Shown: positions 10,492 through 19,357 of the stretch, piece after piece
Position numbering within the stretch: the stretch's first letter is position 1
Layout of the letters: each line of letters opens with the position of its first letter
Origin: Pedobacter hiemivivus
GTDB lineage: Bacteria; Bacteroidota; Bacteroidia; Sphingobacteriales; Sphingobacteriaceae
Assembly (NCBI RefSeq): GCF_004331685.1
Contig: NZ_SJSM01000012.1
Location: forward strand, 100,892-164,891
Reading direction: 5' to 3'
Length of the DNA: 64,000 nucleotides
Made by a program: the position numbers and the translations under genes
Notes under the pieces: model-generated
What the model was told of the DNA's origin: nothing
Database searches by the model: none
What the model saw: only the letters and a program-made list of their open reading frames with translations

Positions 10492-11031
10492 ATGAAAAAA
10501 ACAATTATTTTATCGGTATTGCTATCCGTAGGTATGTTAGGTGTGAATGCTAACAATGCGAATTTAAATGTAAAGCCACATTTGAAAAATCCTATTAGTA
10601 AGTTTCAGGATGAGGATAAGGAATTAACTAAAGATAGATGGCAATGGTTAGCTACTGCTTCTCTTAATCCTGAAGGAGCAAAAAAAGCTATTGATAATGA
10701 TCCTGCGACGAGATGGGAAACTAGAGTTTCTCAGGCTAGTGGTCAATTTTTTATTTTAGATATGAATGCTGCTAACACCGTTAGTAAAATAGTATTGGAT
10801 GTTGCGGCTAGTAAGAATGACTCTCCTAAAGGTTATGAAGTTTATATGTCTAATGACGGAACTAATTGGGGAACTGTATTAGCCAGTGGAGCAGGAGCAC
10901 AAAACGAAACTGTTATTATTTTTAATAAAAAGACAGCTGGTAGGTATATCAAAGTTATTCAAACAGGTGCAACAGGTAACTACTGGTCTATTCATGAGTT
11001 TAGAGTTTTTGGACAGGCAGCTAAAAAGTAA
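10492..11031 (+). CDS. Secreted discoidin (F5/8 type C) domain protein
   Basis: 179 aa from the ATG at 10492, which gives a clean signal peptide (KKTIILSVLLSVGMLG). An upstream in-frame ATG at 10453 would put a polar extension before it and is less likely. The mature part is one discoidin-type galactose-binding domain: WLATASLNPEGAKKAIDNDP, TRWETR, then FILDMNAANTVSKIVLDV and YWSIHEFRVFGQ. Such domains bind sugars, and when standing alone they may tether a glycan or a partner enzyme. It sits 33 bases before the beta-propeller/cytochrome gene, probably in one unit. Both genes look richer in A+T and AGA/TTA codons than the genes before them. Confidence 0.85.
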   Translation: MKKTIILSVLLSVGMLGVNANNANLNVKPHLKNPISKFQDEDKELTKDRWQWLATASLNPEGAKKAIDNDPATRWETRVSQASGQFFILDMNAANTVSKIVLDVAASKNDSPKGYEVYMSNDGTNWGTVLASGAGAQNETVIIFNKKTAGRYIKVIQTGATGNYWSIHEFRVFGQAAKK

Positions 11032-11064
11032 AAAATCGCACAACGATTATACAATATAAAAAAG

Positions 11065-13284
11065 ATGAAATTAAGTAATAAAATTTTTTATTGTGCCTTT
11101 ATTTTAAGCTTACCAGCCCTATTTTATGCCTGTAGTGCATTAAAAGATACTGTGAACAGAGACGCTTCGGGAAAGATTGTTGTTAAAACCAATCCAAGCT
11201 CTAAATACTTAAGTCCTAAAGAAAGTCTTCAGTCGTTTCATCTTCCAAAAGGATATAGAATGGAACTAGTGGCAAGCGAGCCTATGATTAGTGAGCCAGT
11301 AGCGATCACTTTTGATGGGAATGGTAGAATGTTCGTTGCCGAGATGAACACCTATATGAAAGACGTTAAAGGCACTGGGCAAATGGAACCGGTATGTACA
11401 GTTAAGAGACTTGAAGATACTAATGGGGACGGAGTGATGGATAAAGCTGTTATTTTTATAGATAAGCTTATTCTTCCTCGTCTAATACAAACTTTAGATG
11501 ACAGGTTGTTAGTAGCGGAAACAAACTCTAATAATATTTATAGTTACAGAGATACAGACGGAGATGGAAAAGCAGATGAGAAAAAACTGGTTTATCGTAA
11601 TGATGTAGCAAGTACGAACAATTTAGAACATCAAAAAAGTGGTTTAATCTGGAATCTGGACAATAGATTATATGTTACTTATGATAACATTAGGTATCGC
11701 TATAATAATGGGGAATTAAAAGCAGAAAAACTGATAAACGGATCAGGTGGTCAGTGGGGTTTGGCGAACGATAACTATGGTCGTTTATTTTATTCTTCAG
11801 CAGGAGGGGAAACGCCAGCATTAGATTTTCAGCAAAACCCATATTTCGGTCGCTTAGATATTGGAGGGCAATATGACCAGGAGTTTAGAGCAGTTTGGCC
11901 TATTATTTCTACACCGGATGTTCAGGGAGGAGTCAATAGACTAAGAAAAGACAGTACGCTTAATAATTTTACTGCATGTTCAGGGCAATCTGTTTTTAGA
12001 GGGAACTCTTTACCCGCTGATATGGTTGGAGATCTTTTAATACCTGAGCCTGTAGGGCGACTGATTAGAAGAGCAAAAGTGACGAATACCGATGGCTTTA
12101 TTACACTTAAAAATGCTTATAAAGAAGAAGAGTTTCTTGCCTCTACAGATATGAACTTCAGACCTGTTAACAGTTTAACCGGACCTGATGGTTGTTTATA
12201 TATTGTAGACATGTATCACGGTATCATTCAGGAAAGCAATTGGACAAAAAGTGGGACTTTTTTAGGTGCTCAGATCTTAAGTAAGAAATTTGATAAAAAC
12301 ATTGGTAGAGGACGTATTTATAGATTAGTATATGATGGGATTAAACCGGATAAAACTAAACCAAATACATTAGGTATGCCATCTTCTGAATTGGTACAAT
12401 ACTTATCTCATCCAAATGGTTGGTGGAGAGACAATGCGCAAAAATTAATGGTTATAAAAGGAGATCAGTCAGTAGCTCCGGCATTAAAAGATTTGGTGTT
12501 AAATTCTCCCGATCCATTAGCTCGTATCCATGCAATTTGGACTTTAGATGGATTGAAAGCTTTGGATAAATCAACCTTGCAAGCGGCATTAAAGGATAAA
12601 GATGCTAATGTGAGAAAAAATGCTGTTTGGGTGGCTGAAGAAGCCATTACAAAAGGAGATGAGAGCTTGATCACATTTTTGGAGCCATTTGTTAATGACG
12701 AAAGTGCTGATGTGAGATTTCAGCTTGCTTTATCATTAAGGTTTAGTGAGTCCGAAAAAGCTAAAAGTATTATTAATGAATTGGTAGAGAAATATCCTAA
12801 GAATCGTGTGCTAACTGAATCATATCGGAAATATTTTGTTCTTCAAAGAGAACAAAAATTGCATGAAATGGCATCAAAACAATTGGCAGAGGAGGACAGA
12901 AAGTTGGTGCTTAAGGGAGCTACGATTTATAGCCAGTTATGTACAACTTGTCATGGTCCTGAAGGTAAAGGAGTGCTAGGGGCTAAAGATTTACCTGCTC
13001 CACCATTAGCAGCTAACAAGCAAGTAAATGGAGATCCTGTTAAACTTATTCGTATTCTTTTACAAGGTTTAAAGGGACCAATAGATGGTAAGGTTTATGC
13101 AGATGAGATGCCAGCACTAGGGGCGAATGATGACGAATATATTGCTTCTATTTTAAGCTATATCAGAAATGGTATGGGAAATAAAGCTTCGGCAATTAAA
13201 CCGAACGAAGTGAAGAAAGTAAGGGAGCAAACAGTTAATAGAGCACATCCATGGACTTGGGCCGAACTTAATTCATCAAAATAG
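11065..13284 (+). CDS. Lipoprotein with beta-propeller dehydrogenase-like, HEAT and cytochrome c domains
   Basis: 739 aa. Lipobox LFYAC (Cys23). Residues about 60-410 form a beta-propeller of the soluble-aldose/PQQ dehydrogenase-like class (PVAITFDGNGRMFVAEM, DTNGDGVMDKA, GPDGCLYIVDMYHG). Residues about 435-570 are HEAT-like helices (DPLARIHAIWTLDGL, DANVRKNAVWVAEEA). The C-terminus is a class I cytochrome c domain with heme motif CTTCH at Cys626 and a likely axial Met in DEMPALG. This layout is common in Planctomycetes and Bacteroidota; no substrate is firmly established. Being exported and heme-bearing next to a PUL, it may oxidise a released sugar and pass electrons to the respiratory chain. 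Domain calls are sure, function is inferred. Confidence 0.85.
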   Translation: MKLSNKIFYCAFILSLPALFYACSALKDTVNRDASGKIVVKTNPSSKYLSPKESLQSFHLPKGYRMELVASEPMISEPVAITFDGNGRMFVAEMNTYMKDVKGTGQMEPVCTVKRLEDTNGDGVMDKAVIFIDKLILPRLIQTLDDRLLVAETNSNNIYSYRDTDGDGKADEKKLVYRNDVASTNNLEHQKSGLIWNLDNRLYVTYDNIRYRYNNGELKAEKLINGSGGQWGLANDNYGRLFYSSAGGETPALDFQQNPYFGRLDIGGQYDQEFRAVWPIISTPDVQGGVNRLRKDSTLNNFTACSGQSVFRGNSLPADMVGDLLIPEPVGRLIRRAKVTNTDGFITLKNAYKEEEFLASTDMNFRPVNSLTGPDGCLYIVDMYHGIIQESNWTKSGTFLGAQILSKKFDKNIGRGRIYRLVYDGIKPDKTKPNTLGMPSSELVQYLSHPNGWWRDNAQKLMVIKGDQSVAPALKDLVLNSPDPLARIHAIWTLDGLKALDKSTLQAALKDKDANVRKNAVWVAEEAITKGDESLITFLEPFVNDESADVRFQLALSLRFSESEKAKSIINELVEKYPKNRVLTESYRKYFVLQREQKLHEMASKQLAEEDRKLVLKGATIYSQLCTTCHGPEGKGVLGAKDLPAPPLAANKQVNGDPVKLIRILLQGLKGPIDGKVYADEMPALGANDDEYIASILSYIRNGMGNKASAIKPNEVKKVREQTVNRAHPWTWAELNSSK

Positions 13285-13342
13285 AAAAATATTGAAGGCA
13301 AGCCATATCTGGTTGAAATTAGGGCTTTGTTTCTAAATTAGT

Positions 13343-13385
13343 ATTTGATCTTATTGGCATCAATATGGTGCCAGTAAGATCAAAT
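13343..13385. terminator. Bidirectional terminator hairpin between convergent genes
   Basis: Inverted repeat with 17-base arms (13343-13359 and 13369-13385), one G-T pair, 9-base loop, followed by T-rich sequence in both directions. It lies between the convergent beta-propeller/cytochrome gene and the SRPBCC gene. Confidence 0.75.
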
Positions 13386-13396
13386 TTTATATGGTT

Positions 13397-13840
13397 TTAC
13401 TGCTCTGAGAGTCTTTTTACTTCTTCGAGTCCCTTGGTAAAACCCTTGTTCATGGTCTCTTCCCATTCTTCTTCAATTTGGACAGAGGTTTTGAGTTTAG
13501 TTATTCCGTCTTCTTCGGAAAGATGATATTCTTCAAGAGAACCTGCCCAGTTTTTTACTTTTTCGCTGGTGGTATCTTCCTTTCCATCAATTACTTGACC
13601 TTGATGTTCAAATACGATGTCATAAGGTTCATTTTTGGTTTTAATGGTACTGATCATACCATTCCCTTTTCCATCTACGAAGAGGGTTCTGCCGCCAACC
13701 TTCCAATCACTTTGTACGGCGGAACCGCCGCCTGGGTTAAAGGCATCTGTCCATTGGGGATAAGTAGTTTCGTTCCAAAGCGTGTCCCAAACTGTTTGGG
13801 CTGGCGCTTTGATCTCTTTTGTAAATTGTAATGTTTTCAT
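13397..13840 (-). CDS. SRPBCC/START-like domain protein
   Basis: 147 aa, cytosolic, no signal. It follows the polyketide-cyclase/AHSA1-like helix-grip pattern: an N-terminal strand with IKAPAQTVWDTLW, then YPQWTDAF, WKVGGRTLF, DGKGNGMIS, and a long C-terminal helix. These domains bind hydrophobic ligands, and the ligand here cannot be read. A relative at 41378-41818 shares the DGKGNGM segment and the overall plan, so the genome carries at least two paralogues. It is the first gene of the stress-type cluster and runs opposite to PUL 1. Confidence 0.82.
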   Translation of the reverse strand: MKTLQFTKEIKAPAQTVWDTLWNETTYPQWTDAFNPGGGSAVQSDWKVGGRTLFVDGKGNGMISTIKTKNEPYDIVFEHQGQVIDGKEDTTSEKVKNWAGSLEEYHLSEEDGITKLKTSVQIEEEWEETMNKGFTKGLEEVKRLSEQ

Positions 13841-13920
13841 AGAAATTTGAACAACCCTAGTTTTATTTTGTTTGAAAACAATTTCTTTTTGGGAGTGTTC
13901 TCAGTTAAAATTCTACAGGT

Positions 13921-14202
13921 ATGAAATATAAAGAGTTAAAAAAAACGACACTTATGGTGTTATTTGCCGGACTTGCCACCGTCGCTGCACTTGGAGTTTT
14001 GTTTGCAACGAAAAATGGCCTGAAATTGAGGAACAAAATGCGGTTTGCAGCTGAAAATCGTGGCGATGATTATACAGATGAACATGGACTGTTTCAACAT
14101 CATCAGCAAGTACATCAGGAAAAAAGACCTAAATCCGACATCAAAGATTTGATTCAGCAATCGCACAATTCTGCAACACATACCGAACAGGGCTTCATTT
14201 GA
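13921..14202 (+). CDS. Small YtxH-like membrane-anchored protein
   Basis: 93 aa. One membrane segment (about residues 9-28, LMVLFAGLATVAALGVLFAT) is followed by KNGLKLRNKM, matching the YtxH-type layout of a Gly/Ala-rich helix and a basic stop-transfer. The tail is hydrophilic and His/Gln/Lys-rich. YtxH-like proteins are linked to general stress in Bacillus, but no biochemical role is established. It starts 80 bases from the divergent SRPBCC gene. The following 199 bases up to 14401 hold no gene I can support. Confidence 0.65.
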   Translation: MKYKELKKTTLMVLFAGLATVAALGVLFATKNGLKLRNKMRFAAENRGDDYTDEHGLFQHHQQVHQEKRPKSDIKDLIQQSHNSATHTEQGFI

Positions 14203-14401
14203 TGCAGTTTATTACCTATTCATTTTATTTTCCTGTTTCCCTATGCGGGGCATCTACAGGCTTGGATTCTGGAAATCCTTTTTGTCTAAGGTAGATGGTC
14301 AGAAAAACGATGGATGCAACAGGAACTTTTTGTTACCGTCGGCAGTTAAAGAATTGGCCTATAAGATAAATGGTTTTCAGAATTAAAGTAAAATTCAAAT
14401 T

Positions 14402-15343
14402 ATGACACATAAACGAATTACTTTTAAGGGTATCTGGAATGTGCTGAAAGCTACCTTTACAGGGTTTAACGATCATAAAGTGACCAAATTGAGTGGGTCG
14501 CTTGCTTATTACACTGTTTTTTCGATGGCACCGCTGCTGGTGGTGGTCATATCTTTATGCGGATTGTTCCTGGGTAAGGAAGCCGCACAAGGAGAAATTT
14601 ATGGCCAGTTAGCAGGATTTATGGGGAAAGAAACGGCATTGCAGCTCCAGGAGATTGTTTCAAAAGCAGCGGTCGGCGACAAGGACATGGTCGCTTTTAT
14701 CATAGGAATTGTCACCTTACTCATTGGAGCAACGACTGTATTCGCAGATATCCAGGATTCTATCAATCATATTTGGGGGCTGAAGCCAAAACCGAAACGG
14801 GGTTGGTTAAAAATCCTGCTGGACAGGTTTCTTTCTTTTTCGGTAATTATTAGTCTAGGTTTCATTTTATTGGTTTCATTGGCCATCACAGCTGTCCTGG
14901 ATGCTTTCAGCAGTAGGCTTCAAGCCAGATATTCTGATGTCTCGGTAATCTTGTTCTATATACTGAACCAGTTGCTGACCCTGGCGGTGATATCGCTCAT
15001 TTTTGGGGTGATCTTTAAAGTACTGCCAGATGCAATCATCAAGTGGCGAGATGTTTTATTTGGCGCTGTAGTTACTGCTATTTTGTTTATGCTGGGTAAA
15101 TTTGGGATTTCCATTTACATCGGGCAAAGTGATGTTGGCAGTACCTATGGAGCTACGGGGTCGCTAGTGATTTTATTGTTATGGACTTATTATTCGTCGA
15201 TTATTTTGTATGTGGGCGCAGAGTTTACTAAAGCCTATGCTGTTGCTTATGGTTCGGAGATTAGACCTGCTCATTATGCGGTAACGACTAAAGAAATTGA
15301 AGTGGAAACGGGTAATGCTACTATTCAACAGAATGCTTTCTGA
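14402..15343 (+). CDS. YihY/BrkB-family inner-membrane protein
   Basis: 313 aa with about six hydrophobic segments. Family landmarks are SGSLAYYTVFSMAPLLVVV near the N-terminus, FADIQDSINHIWGLKPKPKRG, LPDAIIKWRDVLFGAVVTAI and YGATGSLVILLLWTYYSSII with GAEFTKAYA at the end. The family was once misnamed ribonuclease BN; it is an integral membrane protein of uncertain, possibly transport-related, function. It converges with the acidic-protein gene. Confidence 0.9.
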   Translation: MTHKRITFKGIWNVLKATFTGFNDHKVTKLSGSLAYYTVFSMAPLLVVVISLCGLFLGKEAAQGEIYGQLAGFMGKETALQLQEIVSKAAVGDKDMVAFIIGIVTLLIGATTVFADIQDSINHIWGLKPKPKRGWLKILLDRFLSFSVIISLGFILLVSLAITAVLDAFSSRLQARYSDVSVILFYILNQLLTLAVISLIFGVIFKVLPDAIIKWRDVLFGAVVTAILFMLGKFGISIYIGQSDVGSTYGATGSLVILLLWTYYSSIILYVGAEFTKAYAVAYGSEIRPAHYAVTTKEIEVETGNATIQQNAF

Positions 15344-15364
15344 GCAGATTTAGGTGCTGTCACT

Positions 15365-15637
15365 TTATTCCAACTCATCGTCATCTATATTCAAACTGAG
15401 ATCATCATCCTGATCATGATTGAGGTCGTAATCATCATCTTCCAAGCCTTCTTCTTCCGGGAAGTCATTCTCCTCATCTTCCTCCTCAGGATCTACAGGA
15501 GGATCTTGCTGCCGAAAGGCAAGATCCAGTTCATCGGTCTCTGCGGTAATGGCAGGATCTATCAGAACAATCTGGTCTTCTCCGTCAACTTGAGGCTGGT
15601 GGTAATTTCCTGTTTTAATATTTTTTTTGGTTTTCAT
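15365..15637 (-). CDS. Small, very acidic protein of unknown function
   Basis: 90 aa. The C-terminal half is almost entirely Asp and Glu (PEEEDEENDFPEEEGLEDDD and more), and the N-terminus is short and basic. No known domain is recognised. Low-complexity acidic tails can bind cations, basic proteins or calcium, but nothing here chooses between these. The frame, ATG context and position in a row of stress genes make it a likely real gene. The opposite-strand open frame over it looks like a shadow of its repetitive codons. Confidence 0.6.
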   Translation of the reverse strand: MKTKKNIKTGNYHQPQVDGEDQIVLIDPAITAETDELDLAFRQQDPPVDPEEEDEENDFPEEEGLEDDDYDLNHDQDDDLSLNIDDDELE

Positions 15638-15677
15638 GGTCGTGTTTCTTAGTACGTATGCAAGTCAATTCATTGGT

Positions 15678-16277
15678 TTATCTCTTTTTTTCTTTTCGCG
15701 GTTTGTCAGCGGTCATTTTTTTATTGCCGATTTGTTTAGAAAGAAAATTAGCTTCTTCCAGGTTCCTTCTGAATACCACAAGCTGTTTGTTTGCAAAAGA
15801 TACAATGGGGGTATCGCCGAACATGGCTCCCTTTTCTAAAAGAGAAATTGTCTGGTTATGATCTTCAATGGTAATGGATAGATATTGCCTGTCGAAGTTA
15901 TTGTGGTTAGCCTTTTTTAAATCGGAAATGAGCTGGTCGGGGACGAAGGTTGTTGAATCGGCAAGCGTAATATTCCTGGGTTCTGCAAAGGGTTTCAGAT
16001 CTGAATAAACAATAATGTTGGCGTCCATTGCTTTTACAGCATACTCCCTTACTTTCGAATTTTTTGATTTCTTTTTGGCCAGTTTTGACAGATTGATTTC
16101 TTTGGCACTGTAAGTCGATAATTGTTTGATGAATTGCTCGGTGCTGAGCGTATCCCTTTGTTGGCTGACAAGGATGTTTAAATCCTTTTCTACGGTTTGA
16201 GCATTGTTGCCGGTACTGTTTACTGCTATTGCGTAGGCTGCTAACGTTGCGATAGTATAGTTTCTAAAATTTTCCAT
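15678..16277 (-). CDS. DUF4142 ferritin-like domain protein
   Basis: 199 aa. A weak signal sequence (about residues 8-27) is followed by a four-helix region of the DUF4142 type: FIKQLSTYSAKEINLSKLAKKKSKNSKVREYA, then FDRQYLSITIEDHNQTISLLEKGA. The helices resemble ferritin-like bundles, often lacking a full set of metal ligands, and are frequent in soil Bacteroidota near stress genes. The C-terminus is lysine-rich. Function is unknown, with an envelope-stress role inferred from context. Confidence 0.82.
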   Translation of the reverse strand: MENFRNYTIATLAAYAIAVNSTGNNAQTVEKDLNILVSQQRDTLSTEQFIKQLSTYSAKEINLSKLAKKKSKNSKVREYAVKAMDANIIVYSDLKPFAEPRNITLADSTTFVPDQLISDLKKANHNNFDRQYLSITIEDHNQTISLLEKGAMFGDTPIVSFANKQLVVFRRNLEEANFLSKQIGNKKMTADKPRKEKKR

Positions 16278-16429
16278 AACATTTTATAATTCATTACTAC
16301 TTTATAGAGCGACTAAAACACCTCTGGGTTTATTTTGTTTATTTTTTCTGAACCAATCTGAATTTGGATTGTTTTTTAGACATCTGGTTAAGCTCCTGAA
16401 TTGACAGCATAAAAATAAAGGAGAAAATC

Positions 16430-17299
16430 ATGGAAACATTTTCTGTAAACAAAACGCCTACGATAAACGAAATGTTGGTACTCACTGATTTTTCTAAGGA
16501 GGCAGCAAATGCTGCCGCGTATGCCACTGCACTTGCCCATCAGCTGAACACAAGACGTTTGATTTTGTACCATTCTTATGAATCTATTGCAATACCGCCT
16601 ACAGCGTTTGCTCCTTATACAGGAGGGTTTGCCGAATCTCATAAGCTCAGTCTGCAAAAAATCACAGAATTGAAGGACGAACTTAAGGATTGGCTTCCCG
16701 AAAAAGCCGAAATTGATATCCGATGTGATGAAAGGAACTTGGTGAATGCTGTAATTTCTATTGCTGGAGAAGAACATATTGACCTTGTTGTTATGGGGAT
16801 TTCCGGTAAAAGTGGGTTTGAAAGGACACTTATGGGCAGTAATACGATTAATATGGCTCATGATACTCCGGCGCCTTTACTCATTGTACCGCCCGGTGCT
16901 TCCTTTCAACCCATAAAGACTGTTGTTTTTGCTTGTGATTTAAAGCGGGTAACGGAATCTACGCCAGTGCATGCCATGAAGAATTTTATAGCTGCGCTAG
17001 GGGCGCGGTTAATTATTTTAAATGTTGATCATGATGGTGCCCATTTTAATCCTGATACGATTAAGGAAATGAAATACCTTCACCAGCTTTGGGATGAGCA
17101 GCAGCCCGAATATCATTATATTGATCACGAAGATATGGCCAAAGGGATTATGGAATTTGCCGGACAAGAACGCGCCGAGCTGGTCATTACAGTTCCGAAA
17201 CAATATGGTTTTTTTGAAAGTATCTTTCATCGTAGCATGACAAAAAAACTGGCTTATCATACACATCTACCTTTATTACTTTTTAAAGAGGATGTTTAG
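16430..17299 (+). CDS. Universal stress protein with two tandem Usp domains
   Basis: 289 aa. Domain 1 (about 12-160) begins EMLVLTDFSKEAANAAAYA and ends with the nucleotide-binding signature GISGKSGFERTLMGSNT and PAPLLIVPPG. Domain 2 (about 163-288) is more divergent (KTVVFACDLKRVTES ... GFFESIFHRSMTKKLAYHTHLPLLLF) and lacks a clear G-2x-G-9x-G motif. Usp proteins bind ATP and act in stress survival. A strong ribosome-binding site (aaaggag) sits 7 bases before the ATG. Its end overlaps the phosphoribosyltransferase start by 8 bases, so the two are translated together. Confidence 0.92.
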   Translation: METFSVNKTPTINEMLVLTDFSKEAANAAAYATALAHQLNTRRLILYHSYESIAIPPTAFAPYTGGFAESHKLSLQKITELKDELKDWLPEKAEIDIRCDERNLVNAVISIAGEEHIDLVVMGISGKSGFERTLMGSNTINMAHDTPAPLLIVPPGASFQPIKTVVFACDLKRVTESTPVHAMKNFIAALGARLIILNVDHDGAHFNPDTIKEMKYLHQLWDEQQPEYHYIDHEDMAKGIMEFAGQERAELVITVPKQYGFFESIFHRSMTKKLAYHTHLPLLLFKEDV

Positions 17300-17942
17300 C
17301 ACTGGAAAATACAAACTTTTCGAAGACAGAAGAGATGCTGGGGAGCGCCTCGGTGAGCAGCTGAAAGCAAAATACGAGGGACAAAATCCATTGATTATTG
17401 GTATACCTCGAGGAGGCGTGGAGGTTGGCTATTATGTTGCTGCGGCACTGAAAGCTGAGTTTTCGCTGGTTGTTTCCAGGAAATTGCCTTTCCCAGGAAA
17501 TCAGGAACTGGGTTTTGGGGCGGTCACAGAACAATCAGGAGTTTATGTTTCTGGATTTGGGCGGGAAATGCTGGATGAGGGGACTATTGAGGATATTATT
17601 GAAGAGCAATTTGTTGAAGTGAAACGCAGAGTTGATCTGTATCGAAATGGCCTGCCATTGCCCGAGATGAAAGGTCGGATAGTGATTCTTGTAGACGACG
17701 GCATTGCCATGGGAGTAACATTGGTTCCGGTAATTGCCCTCTGCCGCAACAATGGGGCATCAGAAGTGATTATTGCTGTACCTGTATCAGGTCTGAGCTA
17801 TGACATTCATCTCAGTCGGGCTGATGCCATAGAGGTATTGTTTCAGCCGGAGGACTTTCAAGGGGTGGGACAGGCATATCGCCATTTTGGAGAGTTTACT
17901 GATAACCAGGTATTAAGTTTATTAAGGCCGGGCTTCAAATAA
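17292..17942 (+). CDS. Phosphoribosyltransferase-domain protein
   Basis: 216 aa type I PRTase fold. IIGIPRGGVEVGYYVA near residue 37 is the N-terminal strand/loop, and VILVDDGIAMGVT (about 134-146) is the PRPP-binding motif, normally VDDGIATGAT. This family of stand-alone PRTases is often paired with Usp or dienelactone-hydrolase genes in stress clusters; its base substrate is not known. The 8-base overlap with the Usp gene argues for a shared process. Confidence 0.87.
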   Translation: MFSTGKYKLFEDRRDAGERLGEQLKAKYEGQNPLIIGIPRGGVEVGYYVAAALKAEFSLVVSRKLPFPGNQELGFGAVTEQSGVYVSGFGREMLDEGTIEDIIEEQFVEVKRRVDLYRNGLPLPEMKGRIVILVDDGIAMGVTLVPVIALCRNNGASEVIIAVPVSGLSYDIHLSRADAIEVLFQPEDFQGVGQAYRHFGEFTDNQVLSLLRPGFK

Positions 17943-18039
17943 TGATTTGTCATAAATAAGTTTATGACAAATCGTTTGGATTAAAGACTGTTAATTGATT
18001 TCGGTTACTAAAAGAATGAAAATTATAAAGCATAAACAT

Positions 18040-18321
18040 ATGAGTACTTCTAATCAAACCCATAATCATCAGACCATCAAGGAATGGGCTGAAAAACGTG
18101 GTGGTGTGCCTGCAAGGGTCATTGGGACAGAAATAAATGGTGATGAAGGGGTTCTTCGAATCCATTTCCCAGAATTTAGTAAAAGCGAAGACCCGGAAGA
18201 GATCAGTTGGGAAGATTTTTTCAATGATTTTGAAAAGGATCGGCTGGATTTGCTCTACCAGGATCACAAAGTAAATGGCGAGCAGAGTACTTTTTATAAA
18301 GTTGTAACTAGACTTGGGTAA
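18040..18321 (+). CDS. Small conserved hypothetical protein
   Basis: 93 aa from the ATG at 18040; an alternative ATG at 18016 adds eight residues. I recognise the pattern HNHQTIKEWAEKRGGVPARV ... EISWEDFFNDFEKDRLDLLYQDH from a conserved family in Bacteroidota and cyanobacteria, sometimes mislabelled as a branching enzyme because of neighbours. It is cytosolic, acidic and without a known catalytic motif. It ends 6 bases from the convergent 78-aa gene. Function unknown. Confidence 0.7.
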   Translation: MSTSNQTHNHQTIKEWAEKRGGVPARVIGTEINGDEGVLRIHFPEFSKSEDPEEISWEDFFNDFEKDRLDLLYQDHKVNGEQSTFYKVVTRLG

Positions 18322-18327
18322 TTGTTT

Positions 18328-18564
18328 TTAGAGTTGACTTTTCCATTTTTCATGTAGCTGAATTTCGTCCCTGATGGCATTAAGTAGGGGTATGTCCAAT
18401 TCGCAACCGACGCTTTCGCAATGTGCGTGGTTTTTCTCATCCAGTTGGATCGTTCCTATAGTTTCATCTTCGATGTAGATTTGGTAGCGGGCATTACCTA
18501 AGGGTTTGATGTTGAAAAATCTGCCCTGTCCGTTATCTTCCACTGTTATTCCGAATTGTTCCAT
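18328..18564 (-). CDS. Small protein of a three-member local family
   Basis: 78 aa. Pattern: FGITVEDNGQGRFFNIKP ... ARYQIYIEDETIGTIQLDE, then a helix LLNAIRDEIQLHEKW. The same order of strands (hydrophobic strand, Gly turn, P-x-x-x-Y-x-I-y, G-x-I, C-terminal helix) can be seen in the two genes at 19358 and 19621, so I take these as diverged paralogues. Function is unknown; all lie in the stress cluster. Confidence 0.65.
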   Translation of the reverse strand: MEQFGITVEDNGQGRFFNIKPLGNARYQIYIEDETIGTIQLDEKNHAHCESVGCELDIPLLNAIRDEIQLHEKWKSQL

Positions 18565-18595
18565 GTTTTAGGTACTTATGGGTTTTAACAAGAGT

Positions 18596-18618
18596 CCCCT
18601 TAGCGCTTAGCTAAGGGG
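18596..18618 (-). terminator. Hairpin after the DUF892 gene
   Basis: Perfect 9-bp stem (ccccttagc / gctaagggg) with a 5-base loop, 20 bases beyond the stop of the minus-strand DUF892 gene. The T-run on the minus strand is poor, so termination strength is uncertain. Confidence 0.55.
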
Positions 18619-18637
18619 GCCAGAATTATGAACCTTG

Positions 18638-19162
18638 TTATTCGGCTGCTGCCAGCTCGTTGATAGAATTAACTGCAATTTCGGTCAGGGCCACGTCAGT
18701 TGCTTTTTCATTATCCAGCGTAAATTTTAGTAGTTCGGCTACATCGTTATGGCCCATATTCTGTGCAAATACAACTAGCGTACCATAGGTTGCAATTTCG
18801 TAATGTTCAACTTTTTGGGCAGCGAGGATTAGTCCCGCATCGCGAATCATAGTATCCGCCTCAGTATCCTCAATCACGCCTTCGGCTTCTTTTACCAGCC
18901 CTTCCATAGCATCGCATTTTTTGGCCTGGGCTTTTTCTTCCAATAGCTGAAATACCTGTTCAAGGGTAGCAATGTGTTCATTCGTTTCTTCTGTATGTTT
19001 TTCGAAAGCTGCAGCCAATTCTGGACTGGTCGCTGCTTTTTTCATTTTAGGTAGGGCCTTTGAAAGGTGTTTTTCTGCCCAATAGATGTCTTTGAGTTCA
19101 TCTACAAAGAATTCATGAAATTCTGAATTTTCCATTTTTCCGGTTTTTCTTGTAGTTGCCAT
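18638..19162 (-). CDS. DUF892/YciE-type ferritin-like protein
   Basis: 174 aa four-helix protein: FHEFFVDELKDIYWAEKHL, AFEKHTEETNEHIATLEQVFQLL, AGLILAAQKVEHYEIATYGTLV and a final helix. Glu and His residues spaced as in di-iron ferritin-like bundles are present (DELKDIYWAE, EHIATLE, KVEHYEIA). In E. coli YciE/YciF are osmotic and general stress proteins. The start was chosen at the ATG giving MATTRKTGKMEN; an internal Met at residue 10 is possible. The 195 bases upstream hold T-rich runs and no gene. Confidence 0.88.
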   Translation of the reverse strand: MATTRKTGKMENSEFHEFFVDELKDIYWAEKHLSKALPKMKKAATSPELAAAFEKHTEETNEHIATLEQVFQLLEEKAQAKKCDAMEGLVKEAEGVIEDTEADTMIRDAGLILAAQKVEHYEIATYGTLVVFAQNMGHNDVAELLKFTLDNEKATDVALTEIAVNSINELAAAE

Positions 19163-19357
19163 AATTTTAGTTTTTCGTTAGATAATTGTTCTTAACTTCC
19201 CAAGTTTTCATTTAACATTGGTAAAATGCGATTGTTTTATTTTTTTTTCTCAAGCTTTTTTTCCTCAAGATTTTTTTTAGTAGGATTTAAAACTTTTTGA
19301 TACCAAGGGTGTTAAAATTATCTATCTACAAAAGGTCTATTATGAAAACAAGAAATT

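Noticed and set aside
13478..13831. 117-codon + strand open frame opposite the SRPBCC gene
   Set aside because: The minus-strand frame has clear SRPBCC motifs; the other is a shadow.
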